47,017 nt of DNA from Anabaena subtropica FACHB-260 (lineage in GTDB: Bacteria; Cyanobacteriota; Cyanobacteriia; Cyanobacteriales; Nostocaceae). The stretch spans positions 1-47,017 of the forward strand of contig NZ_JACJRF010000044.1 in assembly GCF_014697105.1 (NCBI RefSeq), read 5' to 3'. Every line of letters starts with the position of its first letter. Position 1 is the stretch's first letter. This document shows, piece after piece, positions 1 to 8,329 of the stretch. Position numbers and translations under genes: made by a program. The notes below the pieces were generated by a model, which searched no databases, had not been told where the DNA came from, and saw only the letters and a list, made by a program, of their open reading frames with translations.

Positions 1-114
1 ATAATACTCCTGACCAACCTACGAACACGAAGCGATCGCGCTTTAACCAGTCGTCTAGTACGTCAAACCACCCTCTACTGGGGGCGCGTCCTACTGCGAT
101 GGTCATTTAACTAA
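1..114 (+). CDS. possible 3' tail of a gene cut by the window edge
   Basis: The frame starting at base 1 is open for 37 codons and stops at TAA 112-114. It reads the HIP1 site in the Ser-Asp-Arg phase common in cyanobacterial proteins. The tail is rich in Arg and aromatic residues and ends RWSFN. The frame starting at base 3 is also open, to TAA 108-110, but would use rarer codons across the HIP1 site. No family is recognised and the piece is too short to prove coding. Confidence 0.3.
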   Translation: MILLTNLRTRSDRALTSRLVRQTTLYWGRVLLRWSFN

Positions 115-120
115 AATCCT

Positions 121-678
121 CTTTTACTAAAATTGCAACGTTTCTAAGCAGTGCCTTGGGCGGTGGATACAGCCACGAGTGCGGCTCTGCCGCCAGGTGG
201 ACTGCCTTTTCTCAAAGGGGTTCTCGTTAACAGAACACCCCAGGGGAACATTACCCAAAGGGTTTTCCCGCTTTTTGGCCACTACCGCGAGGAAATAACG
301 TTTTTTTGACATTCTCAGTGGTCTTACAACTCCTGAGTTCCTGAGAGCCTATAGATTACTTAAATCGGAGTTTCTCAGGCTTATGCCGTTACACGCACCG
401 TCAGCTAGTAACCTAGCTTGTGGTAACTTAATGCTTCTTAACTTACCATATTAGTTCGGGTTTTTGCTTAATCCACCCAAGTAAATAGATGATTAAACAC
501 GAACCTATTAAATACTATGAATATCAGAAATTTTACAATTTGACACAACTTTTCTCAGAAATCTTTAGGAATAGGGAGTAGGGAGTGGAGTGACTAATGA
601 CTAACCTTGAGCTTGCAAGACATCATGTTCAAGTGGCAGACTCTATAGAGGGAAGAACTCACGGGACAAGATATTTCC
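121..678. other. non-coding stretch with repeat-like and hairpin sequences upstream of ycf4
   Basis: I see no convincing gene here. A 61-codon open frame on the minus strand (127-312) has poor coding character and includes the Arg/Ser-rich phase of a GC-rich hairpin, so I treat it as spurious. Structures seen: GCGGC-TCT-GCCGC at 181-193; CCTGAGA at 340-346 pairing with TCTCAGG at 373-379; and AGCTAG-TAAC-CTAGCT around 402-417. The 121-310 part has the look of a dispersed Nostoc intergenic repeat, but a genome search would be needed to show copies. Positions 575-600 carry the purine-rich spacer common in this window. Confidence 0.4.
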
Positions 679-1275
679 ATGACGGCATCATCAACAATTA
701 ACAAAGGCGATTCACCTAACGGTGACAGTTCCGCTTCCAGCGTCCTACATCAAAAAGTTCTCGGTTCTCGTCGGTTTAGTAACTACTGGTGGGCAGGTAT
801 TGTTACGTTGGGAGCATCGGGCTTTTTGTTGGCGGGCATATCCAGTTACTTAAAAGTTAATTTACTCATAGTTACTGACCCAACTCAACTCATCTTTGTA
901 CCCCAAGGGTTAGTGATGGGGTTATATGGGGCAGCTGGCGTGCTTTTAGCCTTGTATCTATGGCTAGTTATCCTATGGGATGTGGGAGGCGGCTATAACG
1001 ATTTCAATCGTGAAACTGGTAACATCAAAATTTTTCGCTGGGGATTTCCTGGTAAAAATCGTCAGATTGAAATTGAAAGTCGTACACAAGATATCCAGTC
1101 TGTACGTATAGACATCAAGGAAGGTTTGAATCCTCGCCGAGCCATCTATTTACGCGTGAAAGGTCGCCGGGATATACCTCTAACTAGAGTCGGTCAACCT
1201 TTATCTTTGGCAGAATTAGAAACCCAAGGCGCACAGTTAGCCCGTTTTTTAGGAGTACCCTTGGAAGGGCTTTAA
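679..1275 (+). CDS. ycf4: photosystem I assembly protein Ycf4
   Basis: The 198-residue product matches Ycf4, a thylakoid membrane protein that helps assemble photosystem I. The N-terminus is variable and Ser-rich (1-30). The conserved part starts at GSRRFSNYWWA (29-39), followed by two membrane helices at about 39-57 and 79-100. A soluble C-terminal domain follows, with the family-typical segments around GGGYNDFNRETG (103-114) and RGFPGK-like WGFPGKNR (121-128). Length is near the usual 185-200 residues. The ATG at 679 has only a weak purine stretch upstream. The following gene is in the same direction after 156 bp, so co-transcription is uncertain. Confidence 0.95.
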   Translation: MTASSTINKGDSPNGDSSASSVLHQKVLGSRRFSNYWWAGIVTLGASGFLLAGISSYLKVNLLIVTDPTQLIFVPQGLVMGLYGAAGVLLALYLWLVILWDVGGGYNDFNRETGNIKIFRWGFPGKNRQIEIESRTQDIQSVRIDIKEGLNPRRAIYLRVKGRRDIPLTRVGQPLSLAELETQGAQLARFLGVPLEGL

Positions 1276-1431
1276 AAGAGATGGGGGAGATGAAGTAAGG
1301 GAGCAGGGAGTAAGGAGGAGAAACGTAGAGAAATATTTCCCCTTTTCCCCTTGCAACCTACTCTCTGCCTAATTCCCCATCCCCAGATATCAAAAGAGGC
1401 TAATATACACTGGTTGAGTCAGTAACTGACA

Positions 1432-2223
1432 ATGCGGTTAAAATTTTCACAATTTTTGGTTACATTTTTGGTCATCGGTTCCCTGATTTTGGGAGGCTGT
1501 TCTACACAGCAGGTTGGCTCGAATTCTTCTCCAGCATCTACAGGAGTCGAGACAACCACCACAACGAATACTGAAGCAACATCTGTCTCTGAAACCACTA
1601 GTGAGAGCAATTCAGGAATGACAAATTCTTTACCACGCCTCGAAGGCAAGGCTACTGTGGTGATTACAGTTAAAGGGTCGCCTATTACTGTCGAGGTAGA
1701 CGGCACGAATGCCCCAATCACAGCCGGCAATTTCGTTGATTTAGTACAAAAAGGTGTTTACGACAACACAGTTTTCCATCGAGTTGTTCGTCAGCCTCAA
1801 CCTTTTGTAGTTCAAGGAGGCGACCCTCAAAGTAAAGACCCAAAAAGTTCTCCACAAAGTTGGGGAACTGGTGGTTACATTGACCCAAAAATCGGCAGTG
1901 AACGCCGTATACCTTTGGAAATTAAACCCAAAGGAGAGGCAGAACCACTTTACAGTAAAACATTCGAGTCTGCTCGTTTGACAACAGTACCAGAGTTACA
2001 GCACAAACAAGGAGCAGTAGCAATGGCGCGTTCGCAACAACCAGACTCGGCATCTTCTCAGTTTTACTTTGCTCTAGCCGATTTGGGTTTCCTCGACGGT
2101 AACTATGCTGTATTTGGTCAAGTTACTCAAGGCTTTGACATAGTGAACAAAATTGAGCAAGGCGATCGCATCGACTCGGCTAAAGTCACTCAAGGTGCTG
2201 AGAATTTGAAAGTAGCACAGTAG
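1432..2223 (+). CDS. lipoprotein cyclophilin-type peptidyl-prolyl cis-trans isomerase
   Basis: The 263-residue product begins with a lipoprotein signal peptide ending in the lipobox LGGC (modified Cys23). A Ser/Thr-rich linker (about 25-62) and a cyclophilin domain (about 68-260) follow. Family landmarks are visible: VFHRVV, the PFVVQGGDP loop, and the [18 protein letters not shown] stretch with the conserved Gln/Phe active-site residues. Such enzymes isomerise Xaa-Pro bonds; the lipid anchor places this one in the periplasm or at the outer membrane or lumen face. There is no clear Shine-Dalgarno before the ATG. A strong hairpin follows the stop (2236-2304). Confidence 0.93.
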   Translation: MRLKFSQFLVTFLVIGSLILGGCSTQQVGSNSSPASTGVETTTTTNTEATSVSETTSESNSGMTNSLPRLEGKATVVITVKGSPITVEVDGTNAPITAGNFVDLVQKGVYDNTVFHRVVRQPQPFVVQGGDPQSKDPKSSPQSWGTGGYIDPKIGSERRIPLEIKPKGEAEPLYSKTFESARLTTVPELQHKQGAVAMARSQQPDSASSQFYFALADLGFLDGNYAVFGQVTQGFDIVNKIEQGDRIDSAKVTQGAENLKVAQ

Positions 2224-2235
2224 TCATTAGACATG

Positions 2236-2304
2236 GGGCAATTCAATTTTGGATTTTAGATTGGCGATTTGAATTGAATTTCCATCTAAAATCTAAAATT
2301 GCCC
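2236..2304. terminator. long imperfect inverted repeat after the cyclophilin gene
   Basis: GGGCAATT at the left and AATTGCCC at the right frame an A/T-rich stem in which GGATTTTAGAT pairs with ATCTAAAATC, with a few mismatches. The loop is about 12-15 bases. It lies 13 bases after the stop codon and could act as a terminator or be a small dispersed palindromic repeat. The rest of the 2305-2525 spacer holds no gene I can support. Confidence 0.5.
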
Positions 2305-2525
2305 TTGTTTCTACCTTATAGATTCTTTATCACCCGATTTCCATTTCCCTGCCTAGACAAAACTATTGTTACAACAGGCGATGCTGACTTGATTATTAAG
2401 TTTCTATGTCAGACTAATTTTAACGAGCAAGAGCTTATTCAAAGCAGGAATAGGGGATGAAGACGATGATTACAAACGATATGGACTCTACTTTTCCGAG
2501 CCGATAGCCCTTTTCTTACTCTCAC

Positions 2526-3680
2526 ATGATTGACGTTGTCATCACTGGTATTGGGCTAGTTTCAGCCTTGGGTACAAGTCTAGAGGAGAGTTGGCAAAGT
2601 TTAATTGCGGGTAAATCGGGAATTAAATGGCATCAACCATTTCCAGAGTTAGCACCCCTACCTCTAGGCTTGATTGGTAACAAGCCAGCTAATTTGCCAA
2701 GCTTGACGCAGGTGGTTGTAGATGCGGCAATTAAAGATGCTAGTTTATTACCACCTTTAACTGATTGTGCGGTGGTTATTGGTTCAAGTCGCGGTTATCA
2801 AGCATCCTGGGAAAGGCTAGCGCGGCAAATTTATTCTGGTCAAGATTCATCTAATAACGAAGAAAGATTAGAAGGTTGGTTAGATATCTTACCCCACATG
2901 AACGCGATCGCTACAGCGCGACAAATTGGGGCAACAGGGGCAGTTGTAGCACCGATGGCGGCTTGTGCTACAGGGATTTGGGCGATCGCTCAAGCAGCTA
3001 TGCTCATCCAAACAGGGCAATATCAACGGGCGATCGCTGGAGCCACAGAAGCAGCAATTACACCCTTAACTTTGTCAGGATTTCAACAAATGGGGGCTTT
3101 AGCTACAACCGGAGCCTACCCCTTTGATGTAAATCGTGAGGGTTTGGTTTTAGGTGAAGGGGCGGCTGTCTTTGTTTTGGAATCGAAACACTTAGCGAAG
3201 CAGCGCCAAGCAAAAATTTATGGTCAAATCTTGGGTTTTGGCTTGACAAATGATGGTTATCATAGTAACAAATCAGACCCAGAGGGGAAGGGTGCGATCG
3301 CCGCTATTAAGCAATGTTTAGAACGTAGTCAGCTCACATCGGCTGAGATTGATTACATTCATGCTCATGGTACAGCCACCCAGCTAAACGATCGCATCGA
3401 AAGCCAAGTCATAAAACAATTATTTCCCTCAAAAGTAGCAATTAGCTCTACTAAAGGCAGTACAGGTCATACTTTAGGGGCATCTGGCGCCTTAGGAATA
3501 GCTTTTTCACTTCTAACTTTAGAGCAAAAAATATTACCTCCCTGCGTGGGATTACAGCAACCAGAATTTGACTTGAATATAGTAACTACAGCACATCACA
3601 GCCAAATCCAACAGGCTTTGTGTTTAAGTTTTGGTTTTGGTGGGCAAAATGCCGTGATAGCTTTAGGGATTCCTCGCTAA
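2526..3680 (+). CDS. beta-ketoacyl-ACP synthase (KAS I/II family)
   Basis: The 384-residue thiolase-fold enzyme condenses malonyl-ACP with an acyl-ACP. The full Cys-His-His triad plus Lys is present: Cys147 in AACATG, His281 in HAHGTAT, Lys310 and His315 in KGSTGHTLGASG. It is a little shorter than FabF proper (about 415). The surrounding genes are not fatty-acid genes, so it may be a second, divergent FabF-like enzyme rather than the main elongation enzyme. The ATG at 2526 gives the standard MIDVVITGIG start; no strong Shine-Dalgarno is visible. The next gene is only 63 bp downstream in the same direction. Confidence 0.93.
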   Translation: MIDVVITGIGLVSALGTSLEESWQSLIAGKSGIKWHQPFPELAPLPLGLIGNKPANLPSLTQVVVDAAIKDASLLPPLTDCAVVIGSSRGYQASWERLARQIYSGQDSSNNEERLEGWLDILPHMNAIATARQIGATGAVVAPMAACATGIWAIAQAAMLIQTGQYQRAIAGATEAAITPLTLSGFQQMGALATTGAYPFDVNREGLVLGEGAAVFVLESKHLAKQRQAKIYGQILGFGLTNDGYHSNKSDPEGKGAIAAIKQCLERSQLTSAEIDYIHAHGTATQLNDRIESQVIKQLFPSKVAISSTKGSTGHTLGASGALGIAFSLLTLEQKILPPCVGLQQPEFDLNIVTTAHHSQIQQALCLSFGFGGQNAVIALGIPR

Positions 3681-3743
3681 GACCGAGATCCGAAGAAATC
3701 GATATGATAGAAAAGTCGATAAAACTTAAAGAATATTCATCAA

Positions 3744-5150
3744 ATGCTGATTGACTCCTCTGGCTTGTCCAAGGTCAAAGACTCAGTAAGAAAACAAATT
3801 TTCTTCGGTAATGAACCTAGTACCGAATTAATTGCCATCCTTAGCGTCTACTTCGTCCAAGGAATTTTAGGGTTGGCGCGGTTAGCCGTCAGCTTTTTTC
3901 TGAAGGATGAATTGTTGCTAAGTCCTGTTCAGGTATCGGCATTAATGGGAATTGTGGCCTTACCTTGGATGGTCAAGCCCTTGTTTGGCTTCATCTCAGA
4001 TGGCTTACCCATCTTCGGCTACCGTCGCCGGCCATACCTAGTACTATCAGGAATACTGGGAGCTATTTCTTGGGTGAGTTTGGCCACAATAGTTCATACT
4101 AGCTGGGCAGCTACTGTGGCGATCGCGCTTGGTTCGCTATCTGTCGCTGTGAGTGATGTGATAGTTGACTCCCTAGTTGTGGAACGCGCCAGAGCAGAAT
4201 CGGTGGCTCATGTTGGTTCACTACAATCATTATGCTGGGGTGCAGCTGCCTTTGGTGGTTTGATTACAGCATACTTTAGCGGGTTGCTACTGGAGCATTT
4301 CACCACCCGCACAGTATTTTTGATTACCGCTTCATTCCCTTTAATAGTCTCAGGAGTGGCTTGGTTGATTGCTGAATCTCCCGTTAGTAAAGATGGGAGT
4401 GATAATAATAACCTCCTCAGCGTCAAGCATCAACTAAAGCAACTACGCCAAGCATTCACCCAAAAAAGCATTTGGCTACCCACTGCATTCGTATTCATTT
4501 GGCAAGCCACCCCAACCGCAGACTCAGCATTTTTCTTCTTCAGTACCAACGAACTCCACTTTGAACCAGAATTTTTAGGGCGAGTGCGTTTAGTCACCAG
4601 TCTTGCTTCTCTGATTGGTGTTTGGATTTTTCAACGTTTCTTAAAAAGCGTTTCCTTCCGCTTGATTTTTGGTTGGAGTACAGTCATTTCCGCAGTTTTG
4701 GGAATGACCATGTTATTACTGGTGACACACACAAACAGGGCTTTGGGTATAGATGACCGTTGGTTTAGTTTGGGTGATAGCCTCATTCTCACCGTCATGG
4801 GACAAATCGCCTATATGCCAGTGTTGGTACTATCCGCCAGACTCTGTCCTCCTGGTGTAGAAGCTACATTGTTTGCTTTGTTGATGTCAGTGTTTAATTT
4901 AGCTGGAATGGTTTCTTACGAAGTGGGAGCCATCATCATGCACTGGCTAGGAATTACTGAAACTAACTTTGATTCACTTTGGGTTTTGGTATTAATTACT
5001 AACTTCAGCACACTATTACCATTGCCCTTTCTCAACTGGTTGCCATCTGATGATTCAGAACCTGAAACTTCGGTTTTAGCGCCAGCTTCAGCTAATAATC
5101 AAGTGCCAGAATTAATCTTGCGGGAAGCAGAATCAAAAGTAATTGATTGA
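3744..5150 (+). CDS. folate-biopterin transporter (BT1/FBT family, MFS)
   Basis: The 468-residue membrane protein has about 12 hydrophobic segments and a cytosolic break near 215-240. Family features are present: the N-terminal YFVQGILGLARLA segment, the PWMVKPLFGFISD loop after helix 2 and YRRRPYL next to it. Cyanobacterial and plastid members move folates or pterins across the plasma or envelope membrane; the substrate here is inferred from family only. Spacing to the ketoacyl synthase is 63 bp, so the two may be transcribed together. The hydrophilic C-terminal tail (about 435-468) is variable. Confidence 0.88.
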   Translation: MLIDSSGLSKVKDSVRKQIFFGNEPSTELIAILSVYFVQGILGLARLAVSFFLKDELLLSPVQVSALMGIVALPWMVKPLFGFISDGLPIFGYRRRPYLVLSGILGAISWVSLATIVHTSWAATVAIALGSLSVAVSDVIVDSLVVERARAESVAHVGSLQSLCWGAAAFGGLITAYFSGLLLEHFTTRTVFLITASFPLIVSGVAWLIAESPVSKDGSDNNNLLSVKHQLKQLRQAFTQKSIWLPTAFVFIWQATPTADSAFFFFSTNELHFEPEFLGRVRLVTSLASLIGVWIFQRFLKSVSFRLIFGWSTVISAVLGMTMLLLVTHTNRALGIDDRWFSLGDSLILTVMGQIAYMPVLVLSARLCPPGVEATLFALLMSVFNLAGMVSYEVGAIIMHWLGITETNFDSLWVLVLITNFSTLLPLPFLNWLPSDDSEPETSVLAPASANNQVPELILREAESKVID

Positions 5151-5192
5151 GCAAGACAATTAAATTTTTCATGGATTTTTAAAAGCCTGTTT

Positions 5193-5235
5193 CTGTGCCT
5201 CTGTGTTTAGTCATTTTTTCACCACAGAGACACAG
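5193..5235. terminator. 13-bp inverted repeat between the transporter and carotenoid oxygenase genes
   Basis: CTGTGCCTCTGTG (5193-5205) pairs with CACAGAGACACAG (5223-5235) with one mismatch and a T-rich 17-base loop. It sits 40-85 bases after the transporter stop. The same CTCTGTG/CACAGAG theme recurs around 44555-44605, so it may be a dispersed repeat that also serves as a terminator. Confidence 0.5.
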
Positions 5236-5275
5236 ATAAGGAAAGTTTCTCATTTCCTAATTTTACTTTTTAAAT

Positions 5276-6781
5276 ATGCAAACTCCCAAAATTGAAGAAA
5301 AAGAAATTTCAGGAAAATCATATACTCGTGAAGACTGGCAGGGGGGATATAAATCCTTAACCCAAGAGTTTGATTATTGGATTGATGATGTAGAAGGAGA
5401 AATTCCCCTAGAACTGCAAGGAACATTGTTTAGAAATGGGCCGGGATTACTCGATATAAACGGACAAAGTATTCATCACCCCTTTGATGGTGATGGCATG
5501 ATTAGCCGCATTAGTTTTGTAAATGGTCGCGCTCATTACCGCAATCGTTTTGTCGAAACAGAAGGGTATTTATCAGAAAAAAAAGCTGGCAAACTCCTTC
5601 ATCGCGGAGTTTTTGGTACTCAAAAGCCTGGAGGTTGGTTAGCGAATATTTTTGACTTCAAACTCAAAAATATTGCTAACACTAATGTTATTTATTGGGG
5701 GAATAAACTTTTAGCATTGTGGGAGGCGGCGGAACCCCATCGACTCGACCCTAATACTTTGGAGACCTTAGGCAAAGAATATTTTAATGGTGTTTTGTCA
5801 GAAGGTGAAGCTTTTAGCGCTCACCCTCGTCTAGACCCTAGTTGTGAGCAAGATAATGGCGCACCTTGTCTAGTCAACTTTGCGATTAAGCCCGGATTAT
5901 CTACGAAAATCACAATTTTTGAGCTAAATATAGCAGGTGAAGTTGTGAGAAAAAAAGCTCATAATGTACCTGGGTTTTGTTTTATTCACGATTTTGTAAT
6001 TACGCCTCATCACTGCATCTTCTTTCAAAACCCTGTCACCTTTAACCCCATACCTTTCGCTTTAGGATTACGTGGCGCTGGGGAATGTATTCAAGTACAA
6101 CCAAATCAGCTGACTCGAATTATTGTCATTCCTCGCTTTCCCCAGTCAGAGCAAGGAGATGTGAAAATTTTAGAAGTGCGATCAGGTTTCATTTTCCATC
6201 ACATTAATGCTTTTGCTGTAGGAGAGGAAATTTTTGTAGATTCTATATGCTACGACACCTTACCAGAAGTAGAACCTGCAAGCGATTTTCGCCAAGTGAA
6301 TTTTGAGGCGATCGCACCTGGTCAAATGTGGCGCTTTTACCTTAACCTCAAGGATGGGACAGTACAACGCAAGCTAATTGAATCTCGTTGTTGTGAGTTT
6401 CCTGCTATCCATCCTGCTCATGTAGGACGTTCTTATCGATATTTATACATTGGTGCAGCTCATGCAGAAAGTGGTAATGCACCATTGCAAGCATTACTGA
6501 AAATAGATTTAGAGTCTGGCGAAAAACAGCTTTGGAGTGCTGCACCTCGTGGTTTTATGGGTGAACCGATTTTCGTTCCCCGTCCAGGTTCACAAAAAGA
6601 AGACGATGGTTGGGTACTGGCTTTAGTTTATGATGCGGCTCATCACCGTTCAGATGTGGTAATTTTGGATGCCAGTGATTTTGCTAAAGGGGCGATCGCT
6701 CGGCTACATCTCAAGCATCATGTCCCTTATGGTTTACATGGCAACTTTACTTCTCAAGTTGTGCAGCAAATTGATCCCTAA
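5276..6781 (+). CDS. carotenoid cleavage oxygenase (apocarotenoid oxygenase type)
   Basis: The 501-residue protein belongs to the RPE65/carotenoid oxygenase family. The four histidines that hold the catalytic iron are all in place: His183 (SAHPRLD), His238 (FIHDF), His308 (FHHINAF) and His488 (HGNF). The first two sit at the residue numbers known for the Synechocystis apocarotenoid oxygenase, which suggests a very similar propeller layout. These enzymes cleave apocarotenals to retinal or cut carotenoids at other double bonds; which bond is cut here cannot be read from sequence. The gene stands alone between two hairpins. Confidence 0.93.
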   Translation: MQTPKIEEKEISGKSYTREDWQGGYKSLTQEFDYWIDDVEGEIPLELQGTLFRNGPGLLDINGQSIHHPFDGDGMISRISFVNGRAHYRNRFVETEGYLSEKKAGKLLHRGVFGTQKPGGWLANIFDFKLKNIANTNVIYWGNKLLALWEAAEPHRLDPNTLETLGKEYFNGVLSEGEAFSAHPRLDPSCEQDNGAPCLVNFAIKPGLSTKITIFELNIAGEVVRKKAHNVPGFCFIHDFVITPHHCIFFQNPVTFNPIPFALGLRGAGECIQVQPNQLTRIIVIPRFPQSEQGDVKILEVRSGFIFHHINAFAVGEEIFVDSICYDTLPEVEPASDFRQVNFEAIAPGQMWRFYLNLKDGTVQRKLIESRCCEFPAIHPAHVGRSYRYLYIGAAHAESGNAPLQALLKIDLESGEKQLWSAAPRGFMGEPIFVPRPGSQKEDDGWVLALVYDAAHHRSDVVILDASDFAKGAIARLHLKHHVPYGLHGNFTSQVVQQIDP

Positions 6782-6790
6782 ATATTTAAT

Positions 6791-6837
6791 AACCACAGAT
6801 CAAAGCATCTAGTTGTTTTCTGCTCAGGTCTGTGGTT
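6791..6837 (+). terminator. terminator hairpin after the carotenoid oxygenase gene
   Basis: AACCACAGA (6791-6799) pairs perfectly with TCTGTGGTT (6829-6837), followed by TTCT. It starts 10 bases after the stop codon. Confidence 0.65.
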
Positions 6838-6925
6838 TTCTAAACAAAAAATAAAATTGTAACAAAAACTACAAAATTCCTATTTTTATTAAAAACGCGA
6901 GATAAGCTAGCATATATATATCTAG

Positions 6926-6950
6926 TTCGCAAAGATACTGCGAATAGGAG
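6926..6950 (+). promoter_or_regulatory. 5' UTR hairpin next to the gdhA ribosome binding site
   Basis: TTCGCA (6926-6931) and TGCGAA (6939-6944) form a perfect 6-bp stem with a 7-base loop. The Shine-Dalgarno AGGAG follows directly at 6946-6950, eight bases before the ATG at 6959. A CTAG-flanked TATATATA run lies just upstream (6907-6924). The hairpin could modulate ribosome access; this is inference. Confidence 0.4.
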
Positions 6951-6958
6951 AAAATTTT

Positions 6959-8248
6959 ATGGTTTCCATGCCGACGCTACCTTTGGAAGGCGCTAGTCCA
7001 GCACATATTTGTCCCTTTGATCAAGCTTGTAGCTACTTAGAAGCAGCCGCTAAAGAATTAAGGTTAGATCAAGGGACACTGGAAATTCTTAGTCATCCGC
7101 GCAAAGTTGTCACCGTTTCTATTCCTGTGAAACTAGATAATGGTGACATTCGGGTGTTAGCAGGACATAGGGTACAGCATTCTGATATCTTAGGCCCCTA
7201 CAAAGGTGGAACGCGTTACCATCCAGCCGTAACACTGCGGGAAGTATCAGCCTTAGCAATGCTGATGACTTGGAAATGTGCGCTGTTGGGTATTCCTTAT
7301 GGTGGTGCGAAGGGAGGTATTGCTATAGATCCCGAAAACTACAGTGTAGGTGAATTAGAACGAATCACCCGCCGTTACACCAGTGAATTGATTAAAGATA
7401 TCGGTCCCTCAGTAGACATCCCCGCGCCAGATGTGGGTACTTCTGCCCGTGAAATGGCTTGGATGATGGATACTTACTCCATGAATGTTGGTCATTCTGT
7501 ACCAGGAGTTGTCACAGGTAAGCCAATTTCCATTGGTGGTTCACGGGGACGGGAAATGGCAACTGGACGTGGTGTGATGATTATTGTGCGTGAAGCACTG
7601 GCAGATATGGGCAGAACCCTGGAGGGAGTGCGAGTAGTTATTCAGGGTTTTGGCAATGTAGGTGGCGCTGCGGCTGAATTGCTGTACCAAGCTGGAGCGA
7701 AAATTCTTGCTGTTTCTACAGGTGCAGGGGGTGTATTTGCTCCTGATGGTCTGGATATTCCGGCGTTGAAAGCTTACGCTGCGGAAAATCACAGAAGAAT
7801 AGTTGGTTTTCCCCAAGCTGTATCAATTAGTAATGCAGACTTGCTAACTTTACCTTGCGATGTTTTGATTCCCGCCGCTTTGGAAAATCAAATTACCGAG
7901 GAAAATGTAGACCAGATACAGGCGCAAATCGTAGCAGAAGCTGCTAACGGCCCTGTGACTTTAGAAGCTAACCGAGTTCTAGAGGCGCGGGGTGTAACTG
8001 TATTACCAGACATTTTGGCGAATGCTGGGGGTGTGGTGGTGAGTTATTTAGAGTGGGTGCAAGGTCTTTCTTACCTATTTTGGGATGAGGAGCGTGTCAA
8101 CCGCGAAATGGAACACTTGATGGTGCAAGCTTATCATCAAGTGATTAAACAATCGCAGTTGCGGCAAGTTCCTTTGCGTTTAGCGGCTTATACCTTGGGA
8201 GTTGGTAGAGTTGCTCAGGCTTGGAGTGATAGGGGTCTTTATCCATAG
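6959..8248 (+). CDS. gdhA: glutamate dehydrogenase (Glu/Leu/Phe/Val dehydrogenase family)
   Basis: The 429-residue enzyme interconverts glutamate with 2-oxoglutarate and ammonia. The glutamate/2-oxoglutarate site motif YGGAKGG (114-120, catalytic-type Lys118) and a second Lys in TWKCA (104-108) are present. The conserved PAPDVGTSAREM stretch follows, then the Rossmann motif GFGNVGG of the dinucleotide-binding domain. Length is typical of the roughly 420-residue hexameric class. AGGAG at 6946-6950 supports the ATG at 6959, though an ATG at 6968 is possible. Leucine dehydrogenase activity is not excluded by motifs, but length and overall pattern favour Glu dehydrogenase. Confidence 0.93.
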   Translation: MVSMPTLPLEGASPAHICPFDQACSYLEAAAKELRLDQGTLEILSHPRKVVTVSIPVKLDNGDIRVLAGHRVQHSDILGPYKGGTRYHPAVTLREVSALAMLMTWKCALLGIPYGGAKGGIAIDPENYSVGELERITRRYTSELIKDIGPSVDIPAPDVGTSAREMAWMMDTYSMNVGHSVPGVVTGKPISIGGSRGREMATGRGVMIIVREALADMGRTLEGVRVVIQGFGNVGGAAAELLYQAGAKILAVSTGAGGVFAPDGLDIPALKAYAAENHRRIVGFPQAVSISNADLLTLPCDVLIPAALENQITEENVDQIQAQIVAEAANGPVTLEANRVLEARGVTVLPDILANAGGVVVSYLEWVQGLSYLFWDEERVNREMEHLMVQAYHQVIKQSQLRQVPLRLAAYTLGVGRVAQAWSDRGLYP

Positions 8249-8286
8249 GTAATTCAAAATTGTACTCAGTACTCTCCTAGATTTTC

Positions 8287-8317
8287 GGTGCGTTATGACT
8301 AATTTCCATAACGCACC
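8287..8317. terminator. bidirectional terminator between gdhA and acs
   Basis: GGTGCGTTATG (8287-8297) pairs perfectly over 11 bp with CATAACGCACC (8307-8317), with a 9-base loop. It lies between two convergent genes and is the best terminator candidate for both. Confidence 0.7.
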
Positions 8318-8329
8318 TTGGTATTTTAA

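Noticed and set aside
127-312. 61-codon open frame on the minus strand
   Set aside because: Odd composition, no ribosome site, and part of it is the phase of a GC-rich hairpin; treated as spurious.
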